Shown here: piece after piece, positions 10,992-19,874 of the stretch
How positions within the stretch are numbered: position 1 is the stretch's first letter
Layout of the letters: every line of letters starts with the position of its first letter
From: Mesorhizobium loti R88b
Lineage (GTDB): Bacteria > Pseudomonadota > Alphaproteobacteria > Rhizobiales > Rhizobiaceae
Direction: 5' to 3'
DNA length: 64,000 bases
NCBI RefSeq assembly: GCF_013170845.1
Contig: NZ_CP033367.1
Coordinates: 4,899,001-4,963,000 of the forward strand
Notes under the pieces: model-generated
What the model was told of the DNA's origin: nothing
Databases searched by the model: none
Seen by the model: only the letters and a program-made list of their open reading frames with translations
Translations under genes and position numbers: made by a program

Positions 10992-12062
10992 ATGAGACCG
11001 TTTTGGAGACCGGCGACGGCGTTCGCATTGGCGCTGCTATGCGTCTGGCAGGGCGTGGCACACGCTCAGCAACAGCAGCCGGAAAACATACCTCAGGAAA
11101 ACAGCGATTCCGTCGCCAGGGCCATGGCTGGCGGCCTGCTCGAACGCCAGACGGGCGCGGCTGTGCCCGCGGACAAGTTCTGGGCCTATGAAGTCGACTT
11201 CAACCTAGACGGCTTGTCCGAAATCTATGCCTATGTCGCGGATCCCGCCTGCGACGGCGTGAAATGCGGGCTTTTCCTGTTCGTGCTGGAAGGCGACACC
11301 TACCGTGAGGTTCTCAGCGACATCCCGGGCGCCAGGCTGGCGGCTCCAGACAAGGTCAGCCTCGGTACTTTTAAGCGTCACGGCTTTTTCGATCTGCAAC
11401 TCGATCAGAGGGTGCTTGGCTGGACGGGAGATCGCTATGCGGACGCCTCAACCTTCCCCGCCACTTTGCTTGACGGAACTGTCTTCATGGCGGCCTGCAA
11501 AAAGAGCAAATCAAGCGAACAGCCCGAAGAAGGCGAGGCCGAGAAGATTGCTGAAGCGTGCCAATGCCAGATCAACCGATTTCAGACGATCGGCTTCTCA
11601 CAGGCCGAACTTGACCAGTATTCTGCCTCCCTGGGCGAGAATTTCGAATATCCCAGCGGCGGCAAGGACAAGGCCTGGCAAGCCGTCGCCACGAGCGGGA
11701 GCGACGTCGCAACAGGTTGCGATGTCGCAAGTGGTAAAAGCCAATGGCCCTCGGCCTCTCTCAGTCATGGCGACCAGCCGCAGCAGAAACTCAATTTCGA
11801 CGGCTTCCTCGGAGCTTGCCCGACGCAGGATTTCATCCTGACCAACCACAAGACCGGCTCGCACGATCGGGCGCTGGCACTTTGCGGCTGTCTTGCCCGC
11901 GAAATCCCGACCTATGGCGTCAGCCAGGAAGGGCTCGATCTTCTGGCACAATATTATCGCGACGAGCTTTCAGACGCAGATCTCGAAGCCCAGGACGCCG
12001 ATTTGTTGACGTCGCACGACAAGGCGTCGGAGGCCTGCCTCAGCCAGTTTCCGGCGAAGTAG
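10992..12062 (+). CDS. secreted hypothetical protein, Cys-rich C-terminal part
   Basis: ATG 10992 gives a 356-residue protein with a clear signal peptide (Arg-containing start, hydrophobic FALALLCVW, cleavage near AHA/QQQ). The mature part has one segment reading YEVDFNLDGLSEIYAYV, which resembles a calcium-binding FG-GAP-like loop (DFNLDGLSE), and a C-terminal half with paired cysteines (CQCQ, CGCLAREI). The upstream extension in the same frame overlaps the P450 gene and is rejected. I do not recognise a family. Probably periplasmic or exported. Confidence 0.7.
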   Translation: MRPFWRPATAFALALLCVWQGVAHAQQQQPENIPQENSDSVARAMAGGLLERQTGAAVPADKFWAYEVDFNLDGLSEIYAYVADPACDGVKCGLFLFVLEGDTYREVLSDIPGARLAAPDKVSLGTFKRHGFFDLQLDQRVLGWTGDRYADASTFPATLLDGTVFMAACKKSKSSEQPEEGEAEKIAEACQCQINRFQTIGFSQAELDQYSASLGENFEYPSGGKDKAWQAVATSGSDVATGCDVASGKSQWPSASLSHGDQPQQKLNFDGFLGACPTQDFILTNHKTGSHDRALALCGCLAREIPTYGVSQEGLDLLAQYYRDELSDADLEAQDADLLTSHDKASEACLSQFPAK

Positions 12063-12088
12063 ATCGCCGTAAGCCGGCCAAGACACAG

Positions 12089-12886
12089 CTAAGCCAGTGC
12101 CGGGATCGGGCTGGGGTCCATGTTGGCCTGGATCGCCAGCGGAAAACGCAGTGGCACGGCGTCGACCTTCTCCGTCCCGAAAAAGTGCCTGTTGCGAAGA
12201 TGCGCGAAGGCGCGCGTTGCCTCTGCCTGGATCCTGTCGATGATACGCTTGTTTCTGGGGGGCGGCGGAGCGAATTGGATCAAGGTCGAAGGGCCGCCGT
12301 TGTCCGCAACGAACTGGGCCTGGGCGCAGAGCGCCGGCATCAACTGGTAGGTCGTGTTGCGCGCTGTCGTCATCTCGGTTGGGCTGAAGAGCACGAAATC
12401 GACCGTTGCCTTGATGCGCCTGGTGCCCTTGAGCAGCTTTTGTGCGGCCTTCTTCGAAAGGATATAGCCGCACGCGCCCATGTGCTGTCCCAACAAGAGT
12501 GTTGCGGAGTATCCATTTTTGACGGGAACGTGCCGGCCGCCAACCCTCACCGGGACAAAGAATGTCTCCAGCTTGACCACGTCCGCGTCTCGCGGAATCC
12601 AGCTGTCACCGGCCAGCACGGGTCCGGCGTCGTGGCTGAAAACAACATCATCCTCGAATACGGCGCCATACCGGTCGGGGCCATCCGCGATGATTTGCCA
12701 GCACAGACGGTGGCTGAGAAAGCAGCAGACTTCTGCCTCGGAGAGCGGAGGGGCGATGAACGGAGCCCCGGTGACCGCATCTATCCCCGCAACACGTTCG
12801 AAAGGAACGCCAATGCGGGAGAATTCTGCCGTGACGTCGGCGAGCCGATCGACCGATCGGTCAAGATTGATCACCAAACACTTCAC
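12089..12886 (-). CDS. glycosyltransferase family 25 (LPS-type)
   Basis: The 265-residue protein opens with CLVINLDRSVDRLADV, the GT25 N-terminal pattern. It also has EVCCFLSHRLCW and the metal-binding VFEDDVVF acidic motif. GT25 enzymes add galactose or other sugars to lipooligosaccharide at the inner membrane face. It stands alone, convergent with the secreted-protein gene. The downstream 258-base region (12887-13144) towards the cupin gene holds nothing I can call. Confidence 0.82.
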   Translation of the reverse strand: MKCLVINLDRSVDRLADVTAEFSRIGVPFERVAGIDAVTGAPFIAPPLSEAEVCCFLSHRLCWQIIADGPDRYGAVFEDDVVFSHDAGPVLAGDSWIPRDADVVKLETFFVPVRVGGRHVPVKNGYSATLLLGQHMGACGYILSKKAAQKLLKGTRRIKATVDFVLFSPTEMTTARNTTYQLMPALCAQAQFVADNGGPSTLIQFAPPPPRNKRIIDRIQAEATRAFAHLRNRHFFGTEKVDAVPLRFPLAIQANMDPSPIPALA

Positions 12887-13144
12887 TGTCGTCCCCGAGG
12901 CATGAAAGCTCTTCGCGATCTCTACTTCGTGTCTCCGCTTGGACAGGAAGTTTCACCGGTAGTCATTGTCGCTTGTCGAGGTGCTATACGGGCCTGCCAA
13001 AAGGCAGTCAACTTTTGGGGAGCGACGCACGATTGCGACCATCGAAGCAACTCCGCATAGACCATCATGAAAAGGAAAAACTGTGACCCATAGTTCCGCG
13101 GACGCACGAATTGATTGATCGCGCCGCTGACCGGAACTGGATGC

Positions 13145-13489
13145 CTACAGCTTGGTCACATACTCCTTGCGAGTCGTTTCAAGCACTTCCCAGCTGCCCT
13201 TGAAGCCCGGCCTCAGCACGAAACTGTCGCCGGACCTGACGGTGCGGGCTTCGCCACCGTCCTCCGCGATCACCGAAACACCGGACAGGATGTGGCAGAA
13301 CTCCCATTCGTCATAGATGATGCGCCACTTGCCGGGGGTCGATTCCCAGATGCCGGCATAGAGGCCGCCGTCCCGTTCCTCGACATTCCAGGTGCGGAAT
13401 TTCGGATCGCCCGAGATCAGGCGATCCGGCGCCGGCGCGCCAGATTCAGGTTCAACGCTCTTGGTGTCGACGGAGAAAAAAGCGGTCAT
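13145..13489 (-). CDS. small cupin protein (DUF861-like)
   Basis: The 114-residue single-domain cupin has WRIIYDEWEFCHILSG as the first cupin strand pair with the E/H metal-ligand pattern, and GDSFVLRPGFKGSWEV as the second. This form resembles ethanolamine-utilisation/(S)-ureidoglycine-type small cupins of unproven activity. ATG 13489 is preferred to a TTG two codons upstream. It starts 6 bases after the stop codon of the O-acetylhomoserine sulfhydrylase gene, so the pair is likely an operon. Confidence 0.75.
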   Translation of the reverse strand: MTAFFSVDTKSVEPESGAPAPDRLISGDPKFRTWNVEERDGGLYAGIWESTPGKWRIIYDEWEFCHILSGVSVIAEDGGEARTVRSGDSFVLRPGFKGSWEVLETTRKEYVTKL

Positions 13490-13495
13490 CGGCAA

Positions 13496-14776
13496 TCAGA
13501 CCTTGGCGAGTGCCTGTTCGAGGTCTGCAACGATGTCGTTGACATCCTCGATGCCGATGGAAAGCCGCACGGTGTCGGGTCCTGCACCAGCCTTGATCTT
13601 CTGCTCGTCGGAAAGCTGGCGATGCGTGGTCGAGGCCGGATGGATGACCAGCGATTTGGTGTCACCGACATTGGCCAGATGCGAGAACAGTTCCAGCGCC
13701 TCGACGAACTTGACGCCGGCGTCATAGCCGCCCTTGAGGGCGAAGGTGAACACGGCGCCCGCACCTAGCGGCGAGTATTTCTTTTGCAATGCGTTGTTCT
13801 TGTCGCTGGGCAGTCCTGGGTAGTTAACCGACGCGACCTTGGGATGGTTGGACAGCCAGGCGGCAGCCGTCACGGCGTTGTCGCAGTGACGCTGCATGCG
13901 CAGCGGCAAGGTTTCGAGGCCAGTCAGGATGAGGAAGGCGTTGAAGGGCGAGATCGCCGGGCCGAGATCGCGCAGGCCGAGCACGCGCGCGGCAATGGCG
14001 AAGGCGAAATTACCGAAGGTTTCGTGCAGCACCAAGCCGCCATATTCGGGGCGCGGTTCCGACAGCATCGGGTATTTGCCCGATTTCGACCAGTCGAAGG
14101 TGCCGCCATCAACGATGGCACCACCGATCGAATTGCCGTGACCGCCGATGAATTTGGTCAGCGAATGGACGACGATATCGGCGCCGTGCTCGATCGGCCG
14201 GATCAAATACGGCGAGGCAAGCGTGTTGTCGACGATCAGGGGCAATCCGTGCTTGCGCGCGATGTCGGCGATCTTTTCGATATCGACAAAGGTGCCGCCC
14301 GGATTGGCCAGGCTCTCGATGAAGATCGCCTTGGTCTTGTCATCGATCTGGCTCTCGAAGGTCGAGATGTCGTTGGTGTCAGCCCAGCGCACCTCCCAGC
14401 CATAATTCTTGAAGGCGTGGCCGAACTGGTTGATCGAGCCGCCATAGAGCTTGTTGGCGGCAACGAAATTGTCGCCCGGCTGCATCAGATTGTGGAACAC
14501 GATCACCTGCGCGGCGTGGCCGGAAGCGACCGCAAGAGCAGCCGTGCCGCCTTCGAGGGCCGCGACGCGCTCTTCGAGCACCGCCTGGGTGGGGTTCATG
14601 ATGCGGGTGTAGATGTTGCCGAACGCCTTCAGCCCGAACAACGAGGCGGCGTGATCGGCATCGTCAAAGACGAAGGAGGTCGTCTGATAGATCGGCGTGG
14701 CGCGCGCGCCGGTGGCCGGGTCGGGCTTGGCGCCGGCATGGACGGCGAGCGTGTTGAAACCGGGCGAACGGGTCAC
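13496..14776 (-). CDS. metY: O-acetylhomoserine sulfhydrylase (MetY-type)
   Basis: The 426-residue PLP enzyme makes homocysteine from O-acetylhomoserine and sulfide in methionine synthesis. The cofactor lysine is Lys208 in VHSLTKFIGGHG, and SGHAAQ, VDNTLASPY and GFNTLAVHAG are typical of the family. The start is GTG 14776 with GGGAGG five bases upstream; longer versions lack homology. I searched the leader for a SAM-II riboswitch, common before alphaproteobacterial met genes, and did not find its conserved bases. MetZ-type O-succinylhomoserine sulfhydrylase is the main alternative; the about 425-residue length favours MetY. Confidence 0.88.
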   Translation of the reverse strand: MTRSPGFNTLAVHAGAKPDPATGARATPIYQTTSFVFDDADHAASLFGLKAFGNIYTRIMNPTQAVLEERVAALEGGTAALAVASGHAAQVIVFHNLMQPGDNFVAANKLYGGSINQFGHAFKNYGWEVRWADTNDISTFESQIDDKTKAIFIESLANPGGTFVDIEKIADIARKHGLPLIVDNTLASPYLIRPIEHGADIVVHSLTKFIGGHGNSIGGAIVDGGTFDWSKSGKYPMLSEPRPEYGGLVLHETFGNFAFAIAARVLGLRDLGPAISPFNAFLILTGLETLPLRMQRHCDNAVTAAAWLSNHPKVASVNYPGLPSDKNNALQKKYSPLGAGAVFTFALKGGYDAGVKFVEALELFSHLANVGDTKSLVIHPASTTHRQLSDEQKIKAGAGPDTVRLSIGIEDVNDIVADLEQALAKV

Positions 14777-14920
14777 TGAAACCTCCCTTTGAACCTTCTC
14801 GAATTGGCCGGGCATTCTTGGCGAAGGCCGCGCATGAATGCAAAGAAGAAAATACCTTTCGGCGGGCGATCTGCGACGAACGCGCCGGAAAATCAATTTA
14901 TTCCCGGAATAATTTTGCGC

Positions 14921-15442
14921 CTATTTCTGGCGCACGCCGAAACTCTGGAAACCCTGGCGCATCAGCGGCTTCTTCGAGGACAGCACGCCGGAATTGACGC
15001 CGGTCCAGCCAATCTCGCCGGACAGCTTGCCATATTCGATCTTGGGGCAGCGGTTCATCACCACCTTGATGCCGGCGGCCTCGGCACGTGCGGCCGCCTC
15101 GTCATGGCGCACGCCAAGCTGCATCCAGATGACTTTCGGCAAGGGATCGAGCCGCAACACCTCGTCGACAATGCCGGGCACTGCCGTCGCGGCGCGAAAA
15201 ATGTCCACCATATCGATCGGCCCGGGAACATCGGCGAGGCTGGCATAGGTCATCTGGCCGAGGATTTCCTTGCCGGCCTGGCCAGGATTGATCGGAACCA
15301 CGGAAAAGCCCTTGGCCAAAAGATATTTCAATACGAAATAGCTTGGCCTGACGTCATTGGCGGACGCGCCGACCATGGCGATGGTCTTCACCGAATTGAG
15401 GATGCCGCCGATGTAGGTGTTGTCGTAACTATCGTGGTTCAT
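14921..15442 (-). CDS. CoA-binding domain protein
   Basis: The 173-residue protein has the small CoA_binding_2 Rossmann-like fold, with TIAMVGASANDVRPS as the nucleotide loop, VVPINPG and DIFRAATAVP following in the usual order, and VVMNRCPKIEYG near the C-terminus. Members bind CoA and are otherwise poorly defined. Its ATG overlaps the stop of the AAA ATPase gene as ATGA (15439-15442), so translation is coupled. Together with the VOC gene this makes a three-gene operon. Confidence 0.8.
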   Translation of the reverse strand: MNHDSYDNTYIGGILNSVKTIAMVGASANDVRPSYFVLKYLLAKGFSVVPINPGQAGKEILGQMTYASLADVPGPIDMVDIFRAATAVPGIVDEVLRLDPLPKVIWMQLGVRHDEAAARAEAAGIKVVMNRCPKIEYGKLSGEIGWTGVNSGVLSSKKPLMRQGFQSFGVRQK

Positions 15443-16221
15443 GCCTCGTCCTCATACAACGCCTCGGCGAGAAAACCATCCGGGTCATTGCTGAAATCGC
15501 GCAACATCCGGAAGTGGTCGGTATCACGAAAGTCCGTGGGCTCGAGCCCGAATCGGCTGATCCGGAACAGCCGTGCGCCGGGACAGGCCATCAGCAATGG
15601 CGAATGCGTCGCCATGATCACTTGCGCGGTGCCCGACTGGTCCATGCGCCGCAGCATCTTCAGCAGTTCGATCTGGCGCGACGGCGACAGCGCGCTCTCA
15701 GGCTCGTCGAGGATGTAGATGCCTTGCCGGCGGCAGCGTTCCTCGAAAAAGCGAATAAAACCCTCGCCATGCGACCAGGACAGGAAGTCCGGCGGCGGTG
15801 GCTTGAAGGGATCTTCCAGCGCTGCCTGGTCGAGGTAGCGGGCGACGGAATAGAACGATTCGGCACGAAAGAACCAGCCGGCGGTGACTTTCGGCAGCCA
15901 GTGGCCCCGAAACGTGTTCGCCAGTGCGGCGCCGCTCCTGTCGATGGCGCCGGAGTGGTCGACCGGGCGGTAGCCTTTGCCGCCGCCGGCTTCGTCATAG
16001 CCGGCCAGTGCGCCGATCGCCTCGAGAAGCGTGGATTTGCCGGTGCCGTTCTCACCGACAATGATGGTGATGGGCGTGGTGAATTCGAGTTCGAATTCGT
16101 GGCCGCGAAACAGCGGCAGGTTCCAGGGGTATTTTTCCCAGTCGGCCACGCGCCCGGGATCGAGCAGGATGCGCTTGAGATAAGGTGCCTTGAGCCGCGT
16201 CAGCTGCTTGCGGTAGGCCAT
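15439..16221 (-). CDS. AAA family ATPase (ABC-type, OLD/RecF-like)
   Basis: The 260-residue protein has Walker A IVGENGTGKSTLL, Walker B IYILDEPESALSP and a following ATHSPLLMACP switch His. This is the AAA_21/RecF-like arrangement without the C-terminal Toprim domain of OLD nucleases. Start 16221 (MAYRKQL) lies 7 bases after the VOC gene stop. It belongs to a family of small stand-alone ABC-type ATPases, common in proteobacterial chromosomes, with no settled role. Context (VOC and CoA-binding partners) does not point to defence. Confidence 0.8.
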   Translation of the reverse strand: MAYRKQLTRLKAPYLKRILLDPGRVADWEKYPWNLPLFRGHEFELEFTTPITIIVGENGTGKSTLLEAIGALAGYDEAGGGKGYRPVDHSGAIDRSGAALANTFRGHWLPKVTAGWFFRAESFYSVARYLDQAALEDPFKPPPPDFLSWSHGEGFIRFFEERCRRQGIYILDEPESALSPSRQIELLKMLRRMDQSGTAQVIMATHSPLLMACPGARLFRISRFGLEPTDFRDTDHFRMLRDFSNDPDGFLAEALYEDEA

Positions 16222-16228
16222 CACGCGA

Positions 16229-16657
16229 TCATTGCGATTCAGGCAGTGAAATCGTGCCGTCTTCCGCGATTGGAAAGGCCGGATTGTGCGCCACTTCCCA
16301 GACATGGCCGTCGGCATCGGCGAAGTAGCCGTACCAGCCGCCCCAGAAGGCGCGGCCGGCCGGCTTGACGATGCGGCCGCCGGCCTTCTCTGCCTGTGCC
16401 AGGACCTCGTCGACTTCGGCGTCGGAGCGGGTGTTGTAGGCGAGATAGACGGCTGAAGGCGCCTTGGCGAAGGCAAACCCCGCATCCTCCTCGGCGCTGG
16501 CGCGCGGAAACAGGCCGAGAATGGCGCCGCCCATCTGGAAGAAGGCGACGCCGTCGGTGATGCCCGCGTGACGGGTCAGGCCCATGGCCTCGTAAAAGCG
16601 CACGGCACGGTCGAGATCGTCAGTCGCGATCGTGATGATGGAGATGCGCGGTTCCAT
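16229..16657 (-). CDS. VOC (glyoxalase/bleomycin-resistance fold) protein
   Basis: The 142-residue protein has two beta-alpha-beta-beta-beta modules: RISIITIATDDLDRAVRFYE at the start, and GGWYGYFADADGHVWEVAH as the second module ending in the conserved metal-ligand Glu. Family roles include dioxygenase, lyase and resistance binding proteins; no substrate is evident. It is first gene of the VOC-ATPase-CoA-binding operon. Confidence 0.82.
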   Translation of the reverse strand: MEPRISIITIATDDLDRAVRFYEAMGLTRHAGITDGVAFFQMGGAILGLFPRASAEEDAGFAFAKAPSAVYLAYNTRSDAEVDEVLAQAEKAGGRIVKPAGRAFWGGWYGYFADADGHVWEVAHNPAFPIAEDGTISLPESQ

Positions 16658-16690
16658 TTCTGCATGCTCGCAGGCTAATGAGATCGATAG

Positions 16691-16843
16691 TTACATATCA
16701 ATATGCTTATATGCCAAGTAGATCACCAAAACAGTGCTCAACATCCATAGAACCACCCATATAGAAACCCAAAAATTCTGATATTTTCGCCTTTCCGCCC
16801 AGCCAAGCAAACTCGTGAGAAGGATGCCGAGGAAATCGCTCAC
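16691..16843 (-). CDS. 50-residue single-pass membrane protein
   Basis: GTG 16843 has a near-ideal ribosome site, GGGAGG, 6 bases upstream. The frame runs 50 codons to TAA at 16691. The sequence starts MSDFLGILLTSLLGWAE and has one strong hydrophobic helix (FWVSIWVVLWMLSTVLVIYL, residues 24-43), with basic residues before it. It begins 18 bases after the enoyl-CoA hydratase stop codon, so it is probably the last gene of that operon. The stretch is noticeably AT-richer than its neighbours. Function unknown. Confidence 0.65.
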   Translation of the reverse strand: MSDFLGILLTSLLGWAERRKYQNFWVSIWVVLWMLSTVLVIYLAYKHIDM

Positions 16844-16861
16844 GGCCAGCCTCCCGGCATT

Positions 16862-17683
16862 TCATTCGTCCGTCCAGTCCGGCTTGCGCTTGCCGATGAA
16901 GGCCCCGATCCCTTCTTCCGCGTCGCGCGCCAGCATGTTCTCGACCATGACGCGGCCGGTATAGGCATAGGCGTCCGCCAGCCCCATTTCGGCCTGCGTG
17001 TAAAATGCTTCCTTGCCGGTCTTGACCACCAAAGATGATTTGGAAGCAATGGTTTGCGCGTATTTGGTGACGATCTGATTCAGGTATTCGCGTGGTACGA
17101 CGCGATTGACGAGGCCGAAGTCCTTGGCTGTTGCCGCGTCGATGGTCTCGCCGGTCAACAGCATCTCCATCGCCTGCTTGCGCGAGACATTGCGCGACAG
17201 CGCCACCATCGGCGTCGAGCAGAACAGGCCAATGTTGACGCCGGGCGTGCAGAAGGTTGCCTCATGCGAGGCGATCGCCAGGTCGCAGCTGGCGACCAGT
17301 TGCAGGCCGGCGGCGGTCGCCAGGCCGTCGACTTCGGCGATGACAGGCAAGGGATGGCGCACGATCGCCTGCATCAGAGTGGCGCAAGCGGCAAACGTCT
17401 CTTCGAAGAAAACCTTGCCGCGATCAGCATCGGCGCGGCGTGCCGACATTTCCTTCAAATCATGGCCGGCGCAAAACACTTTTCCAGCCGCCGACAGCAC
17501 GATGACGCGAACAGCCTTGTTGGTCTTGGCGCGCTCGAGTTCCGCCGTCAGCGCCGCCATCACCGCCAGCGACAGGGCGTTGGCGGGGGGATTGGCCAAC
17601 GTCAGGCGCAGCACGCCCTTGTCCAGCCTTGTCGTGACCGGACCTTCGACAGCGGCAGGCTTGATGGCAAGGATTTCGGCCAT
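16862..17683 (-). CDS. enoyl-CoA hydratase/isomerase family protein
   Basis: This 273-residue crotonase-fold enzyme has the oxyanion-hole segments FCAGHDLKEMS and EVDGLATAAGLQLVASCDL. The pattern following the second loop (ASHEATFCTPGVNIG) has Thr/Pro where canonical hydratases carry the catalytic Glu, so true hydratase activity is not certain; members of this subgroup are often annotated as enoyl-CoA hydratase ECHDC3-like. ATG 17683 (MAEILAIKP) is chosen; the upstream extension overlaps the divergent thioesterase promoter region. Confidence 0.82.
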   Translation of the reverse strand: MAEILAIKPAAVEGPVTTRLDKGVLRLTLANPPANALSLAVMAALTAELERAKTNKAVRVIVLSAAGKVFCAGHDLKEMSARRADADRGKVFFEETFAACATLMQAIVRHPLPVIAEVDGLATAAGLQLVASCDLAIASHEATFCTPGVNIGLFCSTPMVALSRNVSRKQAMEMLLTGETIDAATAKDFGLVNRVVPREYLNQIVTKYAQTIASKSSLVVKTGKEAFYTQAEMGLADAYAYTGRVMVENMLARDAEEGIGAFIGKRKPDWTDE

Positions 17684-17838
17684 GGCTAAGGTCTCCGCGA
17701 TTCCGCTCGGGCTGGAAGAGTATCTAATATCGGATCGGGTTTCATCCAACACCCATCGCTTGCGCCAGAGAGATGAAGGTGTTGCCAGAAACGGGCCTCT
17801 GCGCTCATACAAGCCGGGCATTAGAACGAGAGACCGAC

Positions 17839-18303
17839 ATGCCCGCCCAGACCAATCTCAAGCCGGTGCTGACCGCAGCGCAAATCAATACGCTGATGGA
17901 GACCGTCTTTCCGCAGCTCAACGAGAGTTCCGCTGCCTATGAGGCGATCGACGTGTTTCCCGGCGGTTGCACCGTGCGGCTCAACGCCAGCGAGCGGCAT
18001 CTGCGACCCGGCGGGACGGTGTCTGGCCCTGCTTTGTTCACGCTGGCCGATATCGGCGGTTATGTCTGCGTGCTCAGCCATGCCGGGCCGGACGCGCTTT
18101 CGGTTACCGTCAACCTCGATATCAATTTCGTGCGCAAGGCCGAGGCCGGGCCGATCGATGGCCACTGCCGCATCCTGAAGCTCGGAAAGAGCCTGATGGT
18201 GTTCGACATCGACATCGTTGCCGGCCCGGACGGGCACACGATCGCGCACGCGACGGGGACTTATTCGATCCCGCCGAAGCGCAGCGACAATGTGGTAAAA
18301 TAA
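17839..18303 (+). CDS. PaaI-type hotdog thioesterase
   Basis: The 154-residue protein carries the hotdog core GTVSGPALFTLADIGGYV (catalytic Asp on the long helix), then NLDINFVRKAEAGP and a final HATGTYSIPP strand. Family members hydrolyse acyl-CoA or aryl-CoA thioesters. Start ATG 17839 is preferred to an earlier in-frame start with no family match. It is divergent from the enoyl-CoA hydratase gene, and both are acyl-CoA enzymes, which suggests a related pathway. Confidence 0.85.
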   Translation: MPAQTNLKPVLTAAQINTLMETVFPQLNESSAAYEAIDVFPGGCTVRLNASERHLRPGGTVSGPALFTLADIGGYVCVLSHAGPDALSVTVNLDINFVRKAEAGPIDGHCRILKLGKSLMVFDIDIVAGPDGHTIAHATGTYSIPPKRSDNVVK

Positions 18304-18365
18304 TACCTTTTAACTAACCCATTGTTTCTACTATATTTTATGCACTAGAAGACTTTTCCATCGCC

Positions 18366-18394
18366 TTGACGCGGTCCCGGCCCTCGCCTATAAG
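18366..18394 (+). promoter_or_regulatory. sigma-70 promoter of rplM-rpsI
   Basis: TTGACG (18366-18371) and TATAAG (18389-18394) are separated by exactly 17 bases. Both boxes are close to consensus, as expected for a strongly expressed ribosomal operon. The predicted start lies about 130 bases before the rplM ATG, leaving a long leader. Confidence 0.8.
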
Positions 18395-18434
18395 CCCTCA
18401 CGAAGCAGTGGCCCGCAAAGGCCGCCGTTTTGTT

Positions 18435-18464
18435 ATTGGCGACGGGCAAGCGTCTACCGCCAAT
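18435..18464 (+). other. hairpin in rplM leader
   Basis: A 7-base perfect stem (ATTGGCG 18435-18441 / CGCCAAT 18458-18464) with a 16-base loop lies in the transcribed leader of rplM-rpsI. L13 operons of other bacteria are autoregulated through leader structures; whether this one acts that way is untested. Confidence 0.4.
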
Positions 18465-18532
18465 CCAAGCAACAAGAAACGCCTTCCTTATCGTTTGTGG
18501 ATTGGGGAAGGTCCAAACCGAGAGCAGAAAAC

Positions 18533-18997
18533 ATGACAACCTTTTCGCAGAAGCCTGCGGATGTGGTGAAGAAGTGGATCCTGATCGACGCCGAAGGTCT
18601 CGTCGTTGGTCGTCTGGCCACTGTCATCGCCAATCATCTTCGCGGCAAGCACAAGCCGACCTTCACCCCGCATGTCGACGACGGCGACAATGTCATCGTC
18701 ATCAATGCCGACAAGGTGGTGTTCACCGGCAAGAAGTTCACCGACAAGGTCTATTATTGGCACACCGGCCACCCCGGCGGCATCAAGGAGCGCACCGCGC
18801 GCCAGTTGCTCGAGGGCCGTTTCCCCGAGCGTGTCGTCGAGAAGGCCGTTGAGCGCATGGTCCCGCGTGGTCCGCTCGGCCGTCGCCAGATGAAGAACCT
18901 GCGCGTCTATGCAGGTGCCGAGCATCCGCATGTCGCCCAGCAGCCAGAAGTCCTCGACGTGGCCAAGCTGAATTCCAAGAACAAGAAGGTCGCATAA
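18533..18997 (+). CDS. rplM: 50S ribosomal protein L13
   Basis: The 154-residue protein is a full-length L13: [18 protein letters not shown] at the start, [18 protein letters not shown] in the middle, and the C-terminal [16 protein letters not shown]. It binds 23S rRNA early in large-subunit assembly. ATG 18533 follows AGAGCAGAAAAC. It is separated from rpsI by a single base, so the two are one operon behind the promoter at 18366. Confidence 0.98.
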   Translation: MTTFSQKPADVVKKWILIDAEGLVVGRLATVIANHLRGKHKPTFTPHVDDGDNVIVINADKVVFTGKKFTDKVYYWHTGHPGGIKERTARQLLEGRFPERVVEKAVERMVPRGPLGRRQMKNLRVYAGAEHPHVAQQPEVLDVAKLNSKNKKVA

Positions 18998-18998
18998 G

Positions 18999-19481
18999 AT
19001 GGCTGAGCTTTCCTCGCTCGCAGAACTGGGCGCCGCTACCGGCAACACGAATACCCAGCCGGCAGCCCCCGTCCACGTCCAGAAGCTCGACAAGTCGGGC
19101 CGCGCCTATGCCACCGGCAAGCGCAAGAACGCCATTGCGCGTGTCTGGGTGAAGCCGGGTTCCGGCAAGATCGTTGTCAACGACAAGGAATTCGCGACCT
19201 ATTTCGCGCGTCCGGTCCTGCAGATGATCCTCAACCAGCCGATCATCGCCTCCAACCGTTCGGGTCAGTACGACATCGTCGCCACTGTCGTCGGCGGCGG
19301 CCTCTCCGGCCAGGCCGGTGCCGTTCGCCACGGCATCTCCAAAGCGCTGACCTACTACGAGCCGGCGCTGCGCGCCGTGCTCAAGAAGGGTGGCTTCCTG
19401 ACCCGCGACAGCCGCGTCGTCGAGCGCAAGAAGTACGGCAAGGCGAAGGCCCGCCGTAGCTTCCAGTTCTCGAAGCGCTAA
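18999..19481 (+). CDS. rpsI: 30S ribosomal protein S9
   Basis: The 160-residue S9 carries the alphaproteobacterial Ala/Thr-rich N-terminal extension of about 30 residues, then the core starting [18 protein letters not shown]. It ends with the basic tail [11 protein letters not shown] that reaches the ribosomal P site. It starts one base after the rplM stop codon. A strong terminator follows 24 bases after its stop. Confidence 0.98.
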   Translation: MAELSSLAELGAATGNTNTQPAAPVHVQKLDKSGRAYATGKRKNAIARVWVKPGSGKIVVNDKEFATYFARPVLQMILNQPIIASNRSGQYDIVATVVGGGLSGQAGAVRHGISKALTYYEPALRAVLKKGGFLTRDSRVVERKKYGKAKARRSFQFSKR

Positions 19482-19504
19482 GCGCCACGAAACTTCAGAA
19501 ATCG

Positions 19505-19530
19505 AAAAGGCCGCCTCCGGGCGGCCTTTT
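19505..19530. terminator. intrinsic terminator after rpsI
   Basis: The perfect 11-base stem AAAAGGCCGCC / GGCGGCCTTTT with a TCCG loop is followed by T residues. An identical hairpin recurs at 20763-20788 beside the intact MFS gene, part of a local duplication. Confidence 0.9.
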
Positions 19531-19544
19531 TGCATTTGGCATCC

Positions 19545-19741
19545 TTATCCTGCGGAGTGGTCCGCATCGCGTATGAACAGGAACGCGCAGACTGCCGCGA
19601 ACGCCACCGCAAGCGCGGAGGCGAGGAAAGCAATCTGCATGCCGTGGATCGTGCCCAGCGCCAAGGCAGAGCCGAACAACGCGACGCCGATCGCCCCGTC
19701 CGACTGGCGAGAGGCGGGCCGATCGCCATCGGTAAGCACAT
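19545..19741 (-). pseudogene. truncated duplicate of the MFS exporter 3' end
   Basis: The 54 codons ending at the stop at 19545 match the last 54 residues of the MFS protein at 20803-22185 at 50 of 54 positions (for example GAIGVALFGSALALGTI in both). The bases just before this (19710-19739) resemble a stretch about 180 bases further upstream in the intact gene (around 21151-21180) but in another frame, so the copy also has an internal deletion. No start or N-terminal part exists. With the duplicated terminator this indicates a partial duplication bracketing the methyltransferase gene. Confidence 0.85.
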
Positions 19742-19874
19742 CCGGAAAATGTCAGGCTCGGCAGATTTGCTGCGGCCCGTCGCGCGCGGCGCGCCGCGCC
19801 GTGCTAAGAAACAGGGGCCGGCCTTTTTCGGCCCAAAGGATATTTGGATAGGTAATTCTTAGGGGAGATCTCAG

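Noticed and set aside
14777..14920. SAM riboswitch before metY
   Set aside because: Checked because SAM-II elements are common in this position; the conserved pseudoknot bases were not found.
15439..16221. AAA ATPase as part of an OLD/Gabija-like defence pair
   Set aside because: No Toprim or helicase partner; its neighbours are VOC and CoA-binding genes in core chromosome.
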